Shown: positions 8,346 through 17,369 of the stretch, piece after piece
Layout of the letters: every line of letters begins with the position of its first letter
Position numbering within the stretch: the stretch's first letter is position 1
DNA from: Citricoccus zhacaiensis
GTDB lineage: Bacteria; Actinomycetota; Actinomycetes; Actinomycetales; Micrococcaceae
Reading direction: 5' to 3'
Length of the DNA stretch: 64,000 bases
Assembly: GCF_014645315.1 (NCBI RefSeq)
Contig: NZ_BMLQ01000002.1
Span: 310,001-374,000, forward strand
Notes under the pieces: model-generated
Seen by the model: the letters and a program-made list of their open reading frames with translations, nothing else
Database searches by the model: none
Told to the model about the DNA's origin: nothing
Made by a program: the position numbers and the translations under genes

Positions 8346-9341
8346 TCAGCCGGTCACCACCACATTGCCCACGGGACTGCCGGTCTCGACGGCGGCCACC
8401 GCCTCCGCCGCATCCTCGAACGGATGGACGGCGGAGACCACGGGGGTGAAGTGCCCCGCGGCCACCAGCTCGGCGACCTGCGAGTAGACGGCGGAAGTGC
8501 GGCGTCGGGTGACGGGTGCCCCGCCGAGCTCGCGGGCCAGTTCGTAGTCGGCCACACTGCGCAGCGGCAGCACGCGCGAACGGTTCGGGCCGGACTGTCC
8601 CCGCTCTGACCTTCCCCGTCCGGATCCCTGCCCGGACTCTCCTGCCTCGTTGCCGGCCCGGAGGAGTCCTGCGGCTTCGCGCAGCGTCTCACCACCCACG
8701 GTGTCGATCACGCCGTCCACTCCGTCCGGGGCGAGGGCCCGCACCCGCTCAGTCCAGCCGTCTCCCTTGAGCACAGGGCGCGCGCCCAGTTCCTCGACGA
8801 TCGGTCGCTTGGATTCCGAGGCCACACCCAGCACGGTCAGTCCGCGGTCCCGGGCCAGGCCGCAGGCCGCCGTTCCCACGCCGCCCCCGGCGCCGAGCAC
8901 CACGAGCGTCGCACCGTCGGGCAGATCGAGCTCGTCCAGGGCGTCGAAGGCGGTGCACACGGACACCGGCAGGGAGGCCGCCTGTTCCGCGGTGACCGCT
9001 TCGGGCCGCAAGGCCGTGCCGGCCGCACTGAGCAGGACCTGTTCGGCGAACGCACCGGTCCCGGCCGCCGTCGAGCCGAACACCGCGTCTCCGGGACGGA
9101 ACCCGGTGACCCCGGGGCCGACGTCGAGCACGTCCCCGGCCGCCTCACGGCCCATCGGCATGGGGAACCGGACCTCGATCCGATCCCGGCGCAACCCCGA
9201 CCGGACCTTGATGTCCGCCGGGTTCACGCCGGCCGCGGCCAGGCGAATCAGCACCTGCCCCTCACCGGGCGTCAGGTCCTCCATCTCGAGGTGGTGCATG
9301 ACCTCGGGACCGCCGTACTCCGTGTATCCGAAAGCTCGCAT
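8346..9341 (-). CDS. NADP-dependent zinc-free MDR oxidoreductase (quinone oxidoreductase-like)
   Basis: 331 residues of the medium-chain dehydrogenase family. The start is ATG 9341 (MRAFGYTEYGGPEVM), typical of this group; the open frame continues upstream to 10415 but that part is antisense to another gene. The GroES-like half includes AAGVNPADIKVRSG. The Rossmann half carries VVLGAGGGVGTAACGLA near residue 150 for NADPH. The structural zinc cysteines of alcohol dehydrogenases are absent, placing it with quinone oxidoreductases/enoyl reductases. A Gly/Arg/Ser-rich insertion (about residues 231-250) interrupts the Rossmann part and is unusual. The substrate is unknown. Confidence 0.85.
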   Translation of the reverse strand: MRAFGYTEYGGPEVMHHLEMEDLTPGEGQVLIRLAAAGVNPADIKVRSGLRRDRIEVRFPMPMGREAAGDVLDVGPGVTGFRPGDAVFGSTAAGTGAFAEQVLLSAAGTALRPEAVTAEQAASLPVSVCTAFDALDELDLPDGATLVVLGAGGGVGTAACGLARDRGLTVLGVASESKRPIVEELGARPVLKGDGWTERVRALAPDGVDGVIDTVGGETLREAAGLLRAGNEAGESGQGSGRGRSERGQSGPNRSRVLPLRSVADYELARELGGAPVTRRRTSAVYSQVAELVAAGHFTPVVSAVHPFEDAAEAVAAVETGSPVGNVVVTG

Positions 9342-9704
9342 GCGGTCATCTAACCAGGTCCGCCAGTGAACGGAGGCCGGTCCGCACGACGCCGGCCCCT
9401 GACCGTGCCCGTAGTGGCGCGGCCGCCGGGTGTGCAGCCTCGGACGTACCTGGCTCGAACCTCCACAGAATGCGGGCATTCGAGAGCTTGACATCATCTG
9501 ACATGGGCCGTCGATGACGCCGCTCCGGGCCGGTCTCGCGGCTGATTTCCTAGCGGTGGCCGGGGATGGACCGGCCTGCCGTTCCGGCCATACTCTCCTG
9601 CTGTTCCCGCGCGCTGAAGGCCTCCCCCGGCTCCGCGCGCAGGCGCTGGCCCGTCCCGCCCGGGACGGACCACTGGCAGCCGTTTCACCCTTCGGAGGAT
9701 CTCC
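9342..9704 (+). other. Intergenic region between divergent genes with probable ScyD promoter
   Basis: There is no coding frame with convincing codon use here. A weak promoter pair, TGGACC (9567-9572) and TACTCT (9591-9596) with an 18-base spacer, precedes the secreted protein gene. GGAGGA just before ATG 9705 is its ribosome-binding site. A TTGACA at 9488-9493 has no matching -10 box. Confidence 0.35.
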
Positions 9705-10856
9705 ATGCGCACGCACCGTGCGGCAGCCGCGGCCAGTTGTCTGGCCCTCGCCGTCACCCTCATCGCAGCACCCGCCCAGGCCCATTCGCCCACCCCATCC
9801 GCCCCGGAGACCGTGGCGCAAGGGCTTGTTGGCCCCCTGTCCGTTGCAGCCGGCCACCACGGATCGGCCTACGTCACCCAGAGCTTCACGGGCACCCTGT
9901 CCAAGGTCAGCAGGCGGGGCACCGTCTCCACCGTCCACCAGATGCGGCCTCCCGTCAGCGAAGAGCTGGGCAACGAACTGGTCGGCATCGACGTGTCGAA
10001 GGGCTCCACCTTCCATATCGAGTCCGACTTCGGCCGTGGCCCCACCAGCCACCTCGTCAAGACCTCCGAGCGTGGGAAGCGGACGGTGGTCAGCCGGGAC
10101 TTCATCGCCTACGAGAACCGCAACAACCCCGACCGTCGGAAGACGTACGGGCTGCGCGGACTGGACGCCACCTGTGCCGCCGAGGTGGAGGTGCTCGAGG
10201 AGGCCACCGGCCTGCCCCTCAATCGCTACCGGGGCATCGTGGAGTCCCACGCCTACCAACTCGATGTCCACGGGAACACCGCCTATGTGGCCGACGCCGC
10301 GGCGAACGCGATCCTCAAGGTCAACCTGAAGACGCGGCGCATCTCCACGGTGGCCGTGCTGCCCGCCACCACCATCACGATGACGCCGGAGCTGAAGGCC
10401 GGCTTCGACGCTCAACTGGGTGCTCCGGAATCGGGCTTGGCCCTGCCGGACTGCGTCGTCGGGGCGGACTACACCGTTGAACCGGTGCCCACGGACGTGC
10501 GGGTCGGACGGGATGGGTACCTCTACGTCTCCACTCTCCAGGGCAGCGCCGGAGAGATGGTGCCGATCAGTACGGTGTACCGGGTCGATCCGTGGTCAGG
10601 GAAGGCCCGGTCCGTGGCCAGCGGCATGCATGGCACCACCGGGCTGGACGTGGACCGGAACGGGGACATCGTGGTGGCCGAGATGTTCGGCGGGGAGGTC
10701 TCCGTCATCAAGAGGGGCAGTTCGTCGGCCAAGACCCTCTTCGCCGCGGAATCGCCCGCCGATGTGGCCTTCGGCGGCTCGACGCTCTACGCCACCACGG
10801 GAACCTTCGGCAACGGTTCCCTGGTGACGTACGAACGGAAGGGGGGACGCGGCTGA
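9705..10856 (+). CDS. Secreted ScyD/ScyE-family beta-propeller protein
   Basis: 383 residues. Residues 1-26 are a clear signal peptide (hydrophobic AASCLALAVTLIAAPAQA, cleaved after AQA). The mature part is built of repeated strand motifs such as VTQSFTGTLSKV, LDVHGNTAYVADAAANAILK, VRVGRDGYLYVSTLQG and LDVDRNGDIVVAEMFGG, a six- or seven-bladed propeller of the ScyD/ScyE type. The family is named for cyanobacterial scytonemin genes, but in actinobacteria members are widespread exported proteins of unknown role, so no pigment function is implied. Two cysteines in the mature part could form a disulfide. The gene appears monocistronic. Confidence 0.85.
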   Translation: MRTHRAAAAASCLALAVTLIAAPAQAHSPTPSAPETVAQGLVGPLSVAAGHHGSAYVTQSFTGTLSKVSRRGTVSTVHQMRPPVSEELGNELVGIDVSKGSTFHIESDFGRGPTSHLVKTSERGKRTVVSRDFIAYENRNNPDRRKTYGLRGLDATCAAEVEVLEEATGLPLNRYRGIVESHAYQLDVHGNTAYVADAAANAILKVNLKTRRISTVAVLPATTITMTPELKAGFDAQLGAPESGLALPDCVVGADYTVEPVPTDVRVGRDGYLYVSTLQGSAGEMVPISTVYRVDPWSGKARSVASGMHGTTGLDVDRNGDIVVAEMFGGEVSVIKRGSSSAKTLFAAESPADVAFGGSTLYATTGTFGNGSLVTYERKGGRG

Positions 10857-10958
10857 CCCGACCTGACCTCGGCGGGGGCGGGTCCGGCGGGTGCTGTCCC
10901 GCGGGGCCTGCCCCGAATCGCCACGCCGTACCGTCCCCCGGGACCATGACGGATGCTC

Positions 10959-11858
10959 CTACGACTGTGTCGCCTCTTTGATCAGTTCCATGACGGCCCT
11001 GACCTTGCGCAGCCGCTCCGCCCCCGGTGCGTGCAGGGCACACAGGTGATTGGGCAGCAGGTCATTGGCGAGCGGCTTGTACACCACCTCGAGACCGTCC
11101 ACGGTGGTCGCCCTGGCGAGCGGCGCGTTCGTCAGGGAGTATCCGAGGCCCCGGGCCACCAGTGATCGAATGGTCTCCATGGAGGACAGCGTCCACCGGA
11201 TGTTCAGCTCCAATCCCAATCGGTGTGCTTGGGCCGTGATGCGCTCCACCGCCGGGGGACCGTCCAGCAGGATCGCCGGTTCACCCGCGATCTGGCCCCA
11301 GTCGACGGACTCCGCCTGGGCCGCGGGATGGCTTGCCGGCAGGACGGCGTGAAGCCGGACCTCTCGCAAGGGCGTCATCGAGAGATCCGCCCCGACCTGG
11401 AGCGAGTACACCAGGGCCAGGTCGAACCTGCCCGCACGCATCTCCTCTTGGAGCCACACGGCGGATCCCTCCACCAACTGCAGGTCCAGCTGCGGGTACC
11501 GCTCATCGCAGAGCTGGGCCAGAGGCGGCAGGACCAGTTTGGCGAGGTCATGAAGACATCCCACGCGCAGCGTCCCGGAGAGCTCATGCAAGGTCTCCGT
11601 CGCGGCGGCCTGAGCTGCCTCAGCCGCCTCGACACACGTGCGAGCGTGTCCTGCGAAGGCCAGGGCCACCGAGGTCGGAACGAGGGACGACCCATGGCTC
11701 CGAAGGAACAACGGAGCGCCGAGTGACCTCTCCAATTGGGCGACAGCCATGGAGGTGGCCGATTGGGACGCATGGCAACGCTTGGCCGCCTGGGTCATGG
11801 ACCCCGTGTCCAGGGCGGCCAAGAAGTACTCCATCTGGCGCAACGTCAGGTCCATCAT
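10959..11858 (-). CDS. LysR-family transcriptional regulator
   Basis: 299 residues, full length. The N-terminal winged HTH (residues about 3-62) reads MEYFLAALDTGSMTQAAKRC followed by SQSATSMAVAQLERSLG, the standard LysR recognition helix region. Residues 90-295 are the periplasmic-binding-protein-like effector domain. The gene is divergent from the hydrolase-transporter pair, with about 150 bases between, the usual arrangement for a LysR activator of a small catabolic operon. The effector is unknown. It converges on the ScyD-like gene. Confidence 0.93.
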   Translation of the reverse strand: MMDLTLRQMEYFLAALDTGSMTQAAKRCHASQSATSMAVAQLERSLGAPLFLRSHGSSLVPTSVALAFAGHARTCVEAAEAAQAAATETLHELSGTLRVGCLHDLAKLVLPPLAQLCDERYPQLDLQLVEGSAVWLQEEMRAGRFDLALVYSLQVGADLSMTPLREVRLHAVLPASHPAAQAESVDWGQIAGEPAILLDGPPAVERITAQAHRLGLELNIRWTLSSMETIRSLVARGLGYSLTNAPLARATTVDGLEVVYKPLANDLLPNHLCALHAPGAERLRKVRAVMELIKEATQS

Positions 11859-12007
11859 CAGCTCCTCTGATACCCGCCATCAAATATACAAGCTTGGTGG
11901 ATGATGTGATGTGGATCATGCTGGAACACAACGGTTTAGAAACTCTACGATTCGACCGCCCCTCTCCCGGGTGCACTCTCGGGAAGGGCGATGGAAGGAG
12001 ACCCAGC

Positions 12008-13126
12008 ATGCGAACACCACTGCCCGCGTCCTCAGAGCCTGCGCTCAATCCGCACATCATCACCTTGGGAACGGCAGGCGGTCCTCGCTGGTGGACTCGC
12101 GGCATACCCCAACAACGGTGCGGCATCTCCACAGCGGTCGTGGTGGGAGACGGATTCTATCTCGTCGACTGCGGCCACGGCGTAGGCCGGCGCCTCAACG
12201 AGGCCGGGCTGAACATGGGCGACTTGCGCGGGGTATTCCTCACCCATCTGCATTCCGACCACACCGTCGATCTCGGCAGCCTGGCGCTGTTCGGCCTCTA
12301 CGAGATGCTCGACCGCCAGGACCGCCCGGTCAAGATCATGGGACCCGGGAATCGCGGCATGCTCCCGGAGGTCTCGCCCCGCGCCGTCCGGCCGCCGCAG
12401 CCGCTGAACCCGGAGAACCCCACTCCGGGCACGCGAGATATGTTCAGGACCTTGATGAACGCCCATGCCACTGATCTCAATGACCGCATCCTCGACAGCC
12501 TGCGGCCCAATCCTCTGGATCTCTTCGACGTCGAGGACATCGAGATCCCCGAGGGCCTCGGCTACCACCCGAATGACCGCCCCACCCCGGACATGGACCC
12601 CTTCGTCATCTATCGGGACGAGCGCGTCACGGTGAGCGCCATCCTCGTGGAGCATCCCCCGGTGGCTCCGGCCTTCGGCTTCCGCTTCGAGACGGCGGAA
12701 GGGTCGGTGACGTTCTCCGGTGACACGGCGGAGACGGCGAACATGGTCCGATTGGCCCGGGGCACCGACCTGTTGCTGCACGAGGCCATCGACTTCGGAT
12801 TCGTGGAATCCATGTACGCGGACAAGGCCGACGAGGCCTCTCGCGCCTCACGGGACCACCACTACAAATCCCACACGTCCGTCGAAGGCGCAGCCCGGAT
12901 CGCGACGGCGGCCGGCGCCGGCCAGTTGGCCCTGCACCACTTGGTGCCGGGAACGGCGGACCGGTCCGTCTGGGAACGCGGCGAAGCACTCTTCAACGGC
13001 CCATTCCATGTCCCCGACGATCTTCAAGTCATCCCCTTCGGGCCACCTCTCCACACCGCACAGTCCCCGGCCGAGGGCGTCGTCCCGGCCGCTTCAGAAT
13101 CCCGTCAGGACGTGATGATTCCATGA
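12008..13126 (+). CDS. MBL-fold metallo-hydrolase
   Basis: 372 residues. ATG 12008 is chosen because GGAAGGAG lies eight bases upstream; the open frame extends far upstream without a signal. The zinc-binding HxHxDH motif appears as THLHSDH (about residues 79-85). The later metal ligand is in SGDTAET (about residue 240) and a C-terminal His in LHHLVPG. The opening HIITLGTAGGPRWW is typical of the RNase Z/arylsulfatase-like MBL hydrolases. The gene overlaps the transporter gene by four bases (ATGA), so hydrolysis and uptake of one substrate class is likely. The substrate is unknown. Confidence 0.88.
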   Translation: MRTPLPASSEPALNPHIITLGTAGGPRWWTRGIPQQRCGISTAVVVGDGFYLVDCGHGVGRRLNEAGLNMGDLRGVFLTHLHSDHTVDLGSLALFGLYEMLDRQDRPVKIMGPGNRGMLPEVSPRAVRPPQPLNPENPTPGTRDMFRTLMNAHATDLNDRILDSLRPNPLDLFDVEDIEIPEGLGYHPNDRPTPDMDPFVIYRDERVTVSAILVEHPPVAPAFGFRFETAEGSVTFSGDTAETANMVRLARGTDLLLHEAIDFGFVESMYADKADEASRASRDHHYKSHTSVEGAARIATAAGAGQLALHHLVPGTADRSVWERGEALFNGPFHVPDDLQVIPFGPPLHTAQSPAEGVVPAASESRQDVMIP

Positions 13127-14481
13127 GCGAGACCACCACAGCCGCACCGTCCACGCCGCCGGCGCATACCGGCGACGGCACCGAGAGCACGGTGACCACG
13201 GCGACGTCCCTGAACAGCAAGGACATGCGCCGGATCCTCTCCTCGAGCTTCACCGGCACGGCCATCGAGTACTACGACTTCATCCTCTACGCCACCGCCG
13301 CATCCGTCGTCTTCAACCAGGTGTTCTTCACCGGCCTGGATCCGGCCGTCGCCATGTTCGCCTCGTTCGGAACCCTGGCGGCCGGCTACCTGGCGCGTCC
13401 GCTCGGCGGTGTGGTGTTCGGCCACTTCGGTGACCGGATCGGGCGCAAGAAGATGCTGGTGTTGTCCATGATGATCATGGGCGGGGCCACCGTGCTCATC
13501 GGCCTGTTGCCGACCACGGCGACCATCGGCATCGCCGCACCCATCATCCTGATCACCTTGCGCATGGTCCAGGGTGTAGCGGTCGGAGGTGAGTGGGGCG
13601 GTGCCGCCCTCATGGCGTTGGAGCATGCTCCGCAGAAGTCCCGTGGGTTCGCCACGTCCTTCGCCAATGCGGGGGCCCCAGCCGGTGCCATCCTCGCGAC
13701 GTTGGTGGTGTCCGCTGTCTCGGCCGCCACCGGTGACCAGTTCTTGGAGTGGGGATGGCGGATCCCCTTCCTGCTGTCGGCAGTCCTGATCCTCGTGGGC
13801 ATGGTGATCCGCCTCAAGGTCTCCGAATCCCCGGTCTTCCAGAAGCTCTCGGAGGAGAGCGACGCGCGCAAGCTGCCCATCGTGGAGGTCATCCAGCAGC
13901 ACTGGCGCGCCGTGGTGCTGGCCCTGGCCGCGGCCCTGGGGTTCTACGTCTGCCAGGCGATCCTCACGGTGTGGGGCGTCTCCGTGGCGGTCGAGCAGGG
14001 TCTGGACCGGTCAGCCGTGTTGAACTGGAAGGCCGGAGCAGCCGCCCTCACGCTCGTCGTCACCTTCTGGGCCGCACGCATGTCGGACCGCATCGGACGC
14101 CGGCGGATGCTGACCATCGCCGGGGTGACCGGTATCGTCTCGGCCTATCCGCTCGTCCTGCTGCTCACCACCGGAACCCTGTGGAGCTTCGCCCTCGCCA
14201 TGATCCTCGGCAACGGCATCGTGCAGGGCCTGCTCTACGGACCGATCGGCGCCTTCGTCGCAGAACAGTTCCCCGGGAAGGTGCGGTACACCGGCGCGTC
14301 GCTGGCGTACCAGGGCGCCTCCGTGGTCGGCGCCGGCTTCACCCCGATGATCGCGGCGGGCCTCATGATCGTCGCCGGCGGATCGGCGGTCCTCGTCGGA
14401 GCCTTCTGGGCCGGAATGCTGGTGATCTGCACGCTGGCCGTCCTGCTCACCAAGGAATCCAGCCGCAGGGACCTCCTCTGA
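13123..14481 (+). CDS. MFS transporter, metabolite:H+ symporter (MHS) type
   Basis: 452 residues with about 12 membrane segments after a polar 38-residue N-terminus. The sequence TGTAIEYYDFILYATAASVV and the loop 2-3 motif GHFGDRIGRKK are hallmarks of the MHS subfamily (proline/betaine, alpha-ketoglutarate, shikimate and aromatic-acid carriers). These import an organic acid or zwitterion with protons. The second half repeats the motif as SDRIGRRRM. Its coupling to the MBL hydrolase and the divergent LysR gene suggests the three form one uptake-and-degradation unit. The substrate cannot be read from sequence. Confidence 0.9.
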   Translation: MSETTTAAPSTPPAHTGDGTESTVTTATSLNSKDMRRILSSSFTGTAIEYYDFILYATAASVVFNQVFFTGLDPAVAMFASFGTLAAGYLARPLGGVVFGHFGDRIGRKKMLVLSMMIMGGATVLIGLLPTTATIGIAAPIILITLRMVQGVAVGGEWGGAALMALEHAPQKSRGFATSFANAGAPAGAILATLVVSAVSAATGDQFLEWGWRIPFLLSAVLILVGMVIRLKVSESPVFQKLSEESDARKLPIVEVIQQHWRAVVLALAAALGFYVCQAILTVWGVSVAVEQGLDRSAVLNWKAGAAALTLVVTFWAARMSDRIGRRRMLTIAGVTGIVSAYPLVLLLTTGTLWSFALAMILGNGIVQGLLYGPIGAFVAEQFPGKVRYTGASLAYQGASVVGAGFTPMIAAGLMIVAGGSAVLVGAFWAGMLVICTLAVLLTKESSRRDLL

Positions 14482-14490
14482 GTCAATCCG

Positions 14491-16512
14491 TCACCCGAAG
14501 GGAATCGCACCGCGCAGCGAATCCAGGTCCCTGACCGGTTCGAGCCCCGTCCTCTCGATGAGCTTCCGGGCCGGTTTCACCGACTCCCAGACGTTCCACA
14601 GCAACACGCCCCGGACTGCGCCGATCTGGTTGACGTAGTAGACGACGCCGGTGGAGTGGTCCGGCTGGCCGTCCTCTCCCACGGCCCAGTCCTCGACCGT
14701 CCGGTGGCGGGTGTCCACCTCGCCGACGGCCTCATACCCGAAGTCGAACAGGTCGGACCAGAAGAACGGGGAGGTGCGGTAGGGCCGGTGCGCCCCGGCC
14801 ATGTTCCGTCCGGCCACCGTGCCCATGGTCTCGGCCGCGGCGGCATGCTCCACGCGCCGGACCCCGAGCAGCCGGTCCGGGTAGCGGGCCACATCTCCCG
14901 CCGCGTAGATGCTGTGCGCGTTGGTCCGCAGGTGGTCGTCCACCAGGATCCCGTCATCCACCGCGAGCCCGGCAGCCCGGGCCAGTTCGGTGCGTGGGGA
15001 CACCCCCACGCCGACGACGGCCGCGTCCGCCGCGATCCCGGTCCCGTCCTCGAGGCGGACAGTCACCCCCTTCCGCCGCGCGGAGCCGCCGGCGAGGCGG
15101 CCGACCACCAGTTCGACACCGCGGTCGCTGAACTCCCGGGTGACCGTGTGGGCCAACGACTCGGGGAACAGGTGGGCCAGCAGCGGAACGGAGGTGACCA
15201 CAAAGGTCACCCGAACCCCGTTCTGGGTCAGCACGGCCGCAATTTCGGTGCCGATGTACCCTCCGCCCACCACGGCCACATGCGCCCCGGCCCGGGCGAT
15301 CTCGCGCAGCCGCCGGTAGTCGTCCACGGTCCGGTAGTAGAGGACCCGCGGGCCGGGTTCGAGCCCCGTCAGGCGGGGTGCCGCCCCGGTGGCCAGCAGC
15401 AGCTTGCCGTAGCGGACACGCTGCCCGCCGCCGAGGGTGAGGGAGCGGTCGTCCGGGGTCAGGGACGTCACCGTGGTGCCGAGGTGTAGCTCGGTGTTCC
15501 CGCCCGGGGCCTTCGCCGCACCGGGCGCCGCCGAGAGCATGAGCGATTCCTCCAGGTTGGCGTCCTCCTTCCACAGAGTCTTGGAGAGGTCCGGGCGGTA
15601 CACCGGGGCGGAGGGGTCCTCGCCGAACACCCCGATGCTCCCGGACTGATCCTCGGCCCGGATGCCGTCGATGGCCTTGGCGGCCGCCATCCCGGCGCCG
15701 ACGATCACGTAGTCGTAGGCGTCCCGGACGGCGTGCGGCCGGGTGCCGGCCAGCCACTGCTCCAGCGTGACCTCGTCCACCAGCCCTTCCTCCGGGATGA
15801 GCCCGCCCGAGGCGATGGCACGGCCGAACAGGGGTGCCTCCAGGATCCTCTTCGGGTCCCTGCCGCCGAGGGAGCCCCGCACCACCAGCATCCTCCGGGC
15901 CACTTCGGCCGCTGTGGCGACCTCCGGTCCGCGGATGGCCACCTCCCGCACCTCGTGCCCCGTCCGTCCGTCTGGCTTCCGGGCTACCTCGTCCGCCACC
16001 AGCCGGGCCACGGAGGCGGCGGCGACGGGCGCCATGCGCATCGTCGGAAGGACGGCGACCGGGCCCAGGGTGGTCCGCCGAAGGATGGTGGGGACCAGCT
16101 CGAACCACTGCGTCGAATGGATGACGGTCACGGGCAGCCCCGAGGAACGGTAGGCGTGCTCCTGTACGGCCTTGCCACGGTAGTAGCCGTAGCCCTTGTT
16201 GACGTCCGGGTCTGCCGCACCGGCAATCGAGACACAGACCAGGCGCCCGACGCCGGCCCGGCGGGCCGCCGCGCTGACGTTCCCGGCCGTCGTCGTGAAG
16301 AATTCGAGGGCCTTGGCGGTACTCATGGTCTCGATGTTCAGGGCATCAACGAGGGCGTCAGCGCCCGCGAGCGCCTCGTCCAGCCCCCGGCCGGTCAGAG
16401 CGTCCACGCCCGTGGTCCGGCTGGCGGCGATGACCTCGTGGCCGAACTCTCGCAGGCGCGCGGTGATGAGTGTTCCGATGGTTCCGGTGGCCCCGAGGAC
16501 TGTGACCTTCAT
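14491..16512 (-). CDS. Fusion: NmrA-like SDR domain + FAD-dependent pyridine nucleotide oxidoreductase
   Basis: 673 residues from ATG 16512 (MKVTVLGATGTIG); ATG 16521 is also possible, and neither has a strong ribosome-binding site. Residues 1-250 are an atypical SDR/NmrA-like domain with the NAD(P)-binding GATGTIG. Residues about 266-673 are a complete rubredoxin/ferredoxin-reductase-like flavoprotein: FAD-binding VIVGAGMAAAKAI, NAD-binding VAVVGGGYIGTEIA and the second FAD motif IYAAGDVARYPDRLLG. Both halves are normally separate proteins. The join is in frame with no stop or frameshift. An electron-transfer enzyme with a built-in sensing or reducing SDR module is inference. Confidence 0.82.
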   Translation of the reverse strand: MKVTVLGATGTIGTLITARLREFGHEVIAASRTTGVDALTGRGLDEALAGADALVDALNIETMSTAKALEFFTTTAGNVSAAARRAGVGRLVCVSIAGAADPDVNKGYGYYRGKAVQEHAYRSSGLPVTVIHSTQWFELVPTILRRTTLGPVAVLPTMRMAPVAAASVARLVADEVARKPDGRTGHEVREVAIRGPEVATAAEVARRMLVVRGSLGGRDPKRILEAPLFGRAIASGGLIPEEGLVDEVTLEQWLAGTRPHAVRDAYDYVIVGAGMAAAKAIDGIRAEDQSGSIGVFGEDPSAPVYRPDLSKTLWKEDANLEESLMLSAAPGAAKAPGGNTELHLGTTVTSLTPDDRSLTLGGGQRVRYGKLLLATGAAPRLTGLEPGPRVLYYRTVDDYRRLREIARAGAHVAVVGGGYIGTEIAAVLTQNGVRVTFVVTSVPLLAHLFPESLAHTVTREFSDRGVELVVGRLAGGSARRKGVTVRLEDGTGIAADAAVVGVGVSPRTELARAAGLAVDDGILVDDHLRTNAHSIYAAGDVARYPDRLLGVRRVEHAAAAETMGTVAGRNMAGAHRPYRTSPFFWSDLFDFGYEAVGEVDTRHRTVEDWAVGEDGQPDHSTGVVYYVNQIGAVRGVLLWNVWESVKPARKLIERTGLEPVRDLDSLRGAIPFG

Positions 16513-16599
16513 GGTCCGCATGGTAGGTGCGCGGGCCCCTCGGATGTCAGGTTCCGTCGACGTGCCGGGCACACCGTGGCGTCAGGCCGGGCGCGTCCG

Positions 16600-17301
16600 T
16601 CAGGAGAGCTGGCCGAAGTGGTCCGGGAACTCCCGGGCGAAGTCGAAGGCCGAGGCCCCGTAGACGCTCCGGTAGTGCTCCAGCCACGCCGGGATCAGCC
16701 ACACCCGCTGCAGGAACTGCCAGTGCTGGGGCTGGCGGACCAGCGCCCAGGTCGCGAACAGCAGCTCGGCCAGGTCCGAATCCACCATGAAATTGCGCTG
16801 GCCCTCAGGCGTGACCCCGAGCATCACCAGCCGGCCGGGCTCGACCATCTGGCATTCGAGCAGATCATCCCAGCCCCACCACAGGAGACCCGCAGCGGTT
16901 CTCAGGTAGAACCCGTATTGATTCACGAACACGGCTCCCTGGTCGAATGGACGCCAGTCCGCCTGGGCCATCCGTTGGGCGTCCGCGCGGCGCCGTGAGT
17001 TGCCGATGGCCCGTCCGAGGGCGGCCCCGGCGGTCAGGGCCAGGCCGAACCGTCCGGTGGCCAGGAAGACGCCGCTGTTGTGGACGTAGCTTCCGTCCCC
17101 TCCCGATCCATAGACGGCTCGGCGGAACGGTGCACTCGCGATGACCCGGTTCTCCGGGAAGGTTCCGGCGACGGCGAAGTCCACGGGGACGGGGTGGATC
17201 TGGTCGAACTCGCCGTGGGCGTAGGCGTGCATCACCTGAGCCGTCCTCAGCAGCATCTGATCCCGGGTGGTCCAGGGCTCTCCCGGTGCGTAGGTCCCCA
17301 T
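16600..17301 (-). CDS. Conserved-looking hypothetical protein
   Basis: 233 residues that I do not recognise. There is no signal peptide. A Gly/Ala-rich stretch (GVFLATGRFGLALTAGAALG, about residues 77-96) is the only weakly hydrophobic segment. It is followed by a Trp-rich region (LLWWGWDDLLE) and a helical C-terminus. The even codon bias supports real coding. The start is ATG 17301. It sits between the fusion flavoprotein and an SDR gene on the same strand, with gaps of about 70-90 bases, so co-transcription is possible. Confidence 0.6.
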   Translation of the reverse strand: MGTYAPGEPWTTRDQMLLRTAQVMHAYAHGEFDQIHPVPVDFAVAGTFPENRVIASAPFRRAVYGSGGDGSYVHNSGVFLATGRFGLALTAGAALGRAIGNSRRRADAQRMAQADWRPFDQGAVFVNQYGFYLRTAAGLLWWGWDDLLECQMVEPGRLVMLGVTPEGQRNFMVDSDLAELLFATWALVRQPQHWQFLQRVWLIPAWLEHYRSVYGASAFDFAREFPDHFGQLS

Positions 17302-17369
17302 GGGTCCACCTTAACGGCCGTCGGTGCCGCCGATGGCCTTATCCACAGGTCGGGTCAGGCCGCACCGCG

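Noticed and set aside
9342-10415. In-frame upstream extension of the MDR dehydrogenase frame
   Set aside because: It is antisense to the ScyD-like gene. The family's start motif MRAFGYTEYGG sets the start at 9341.
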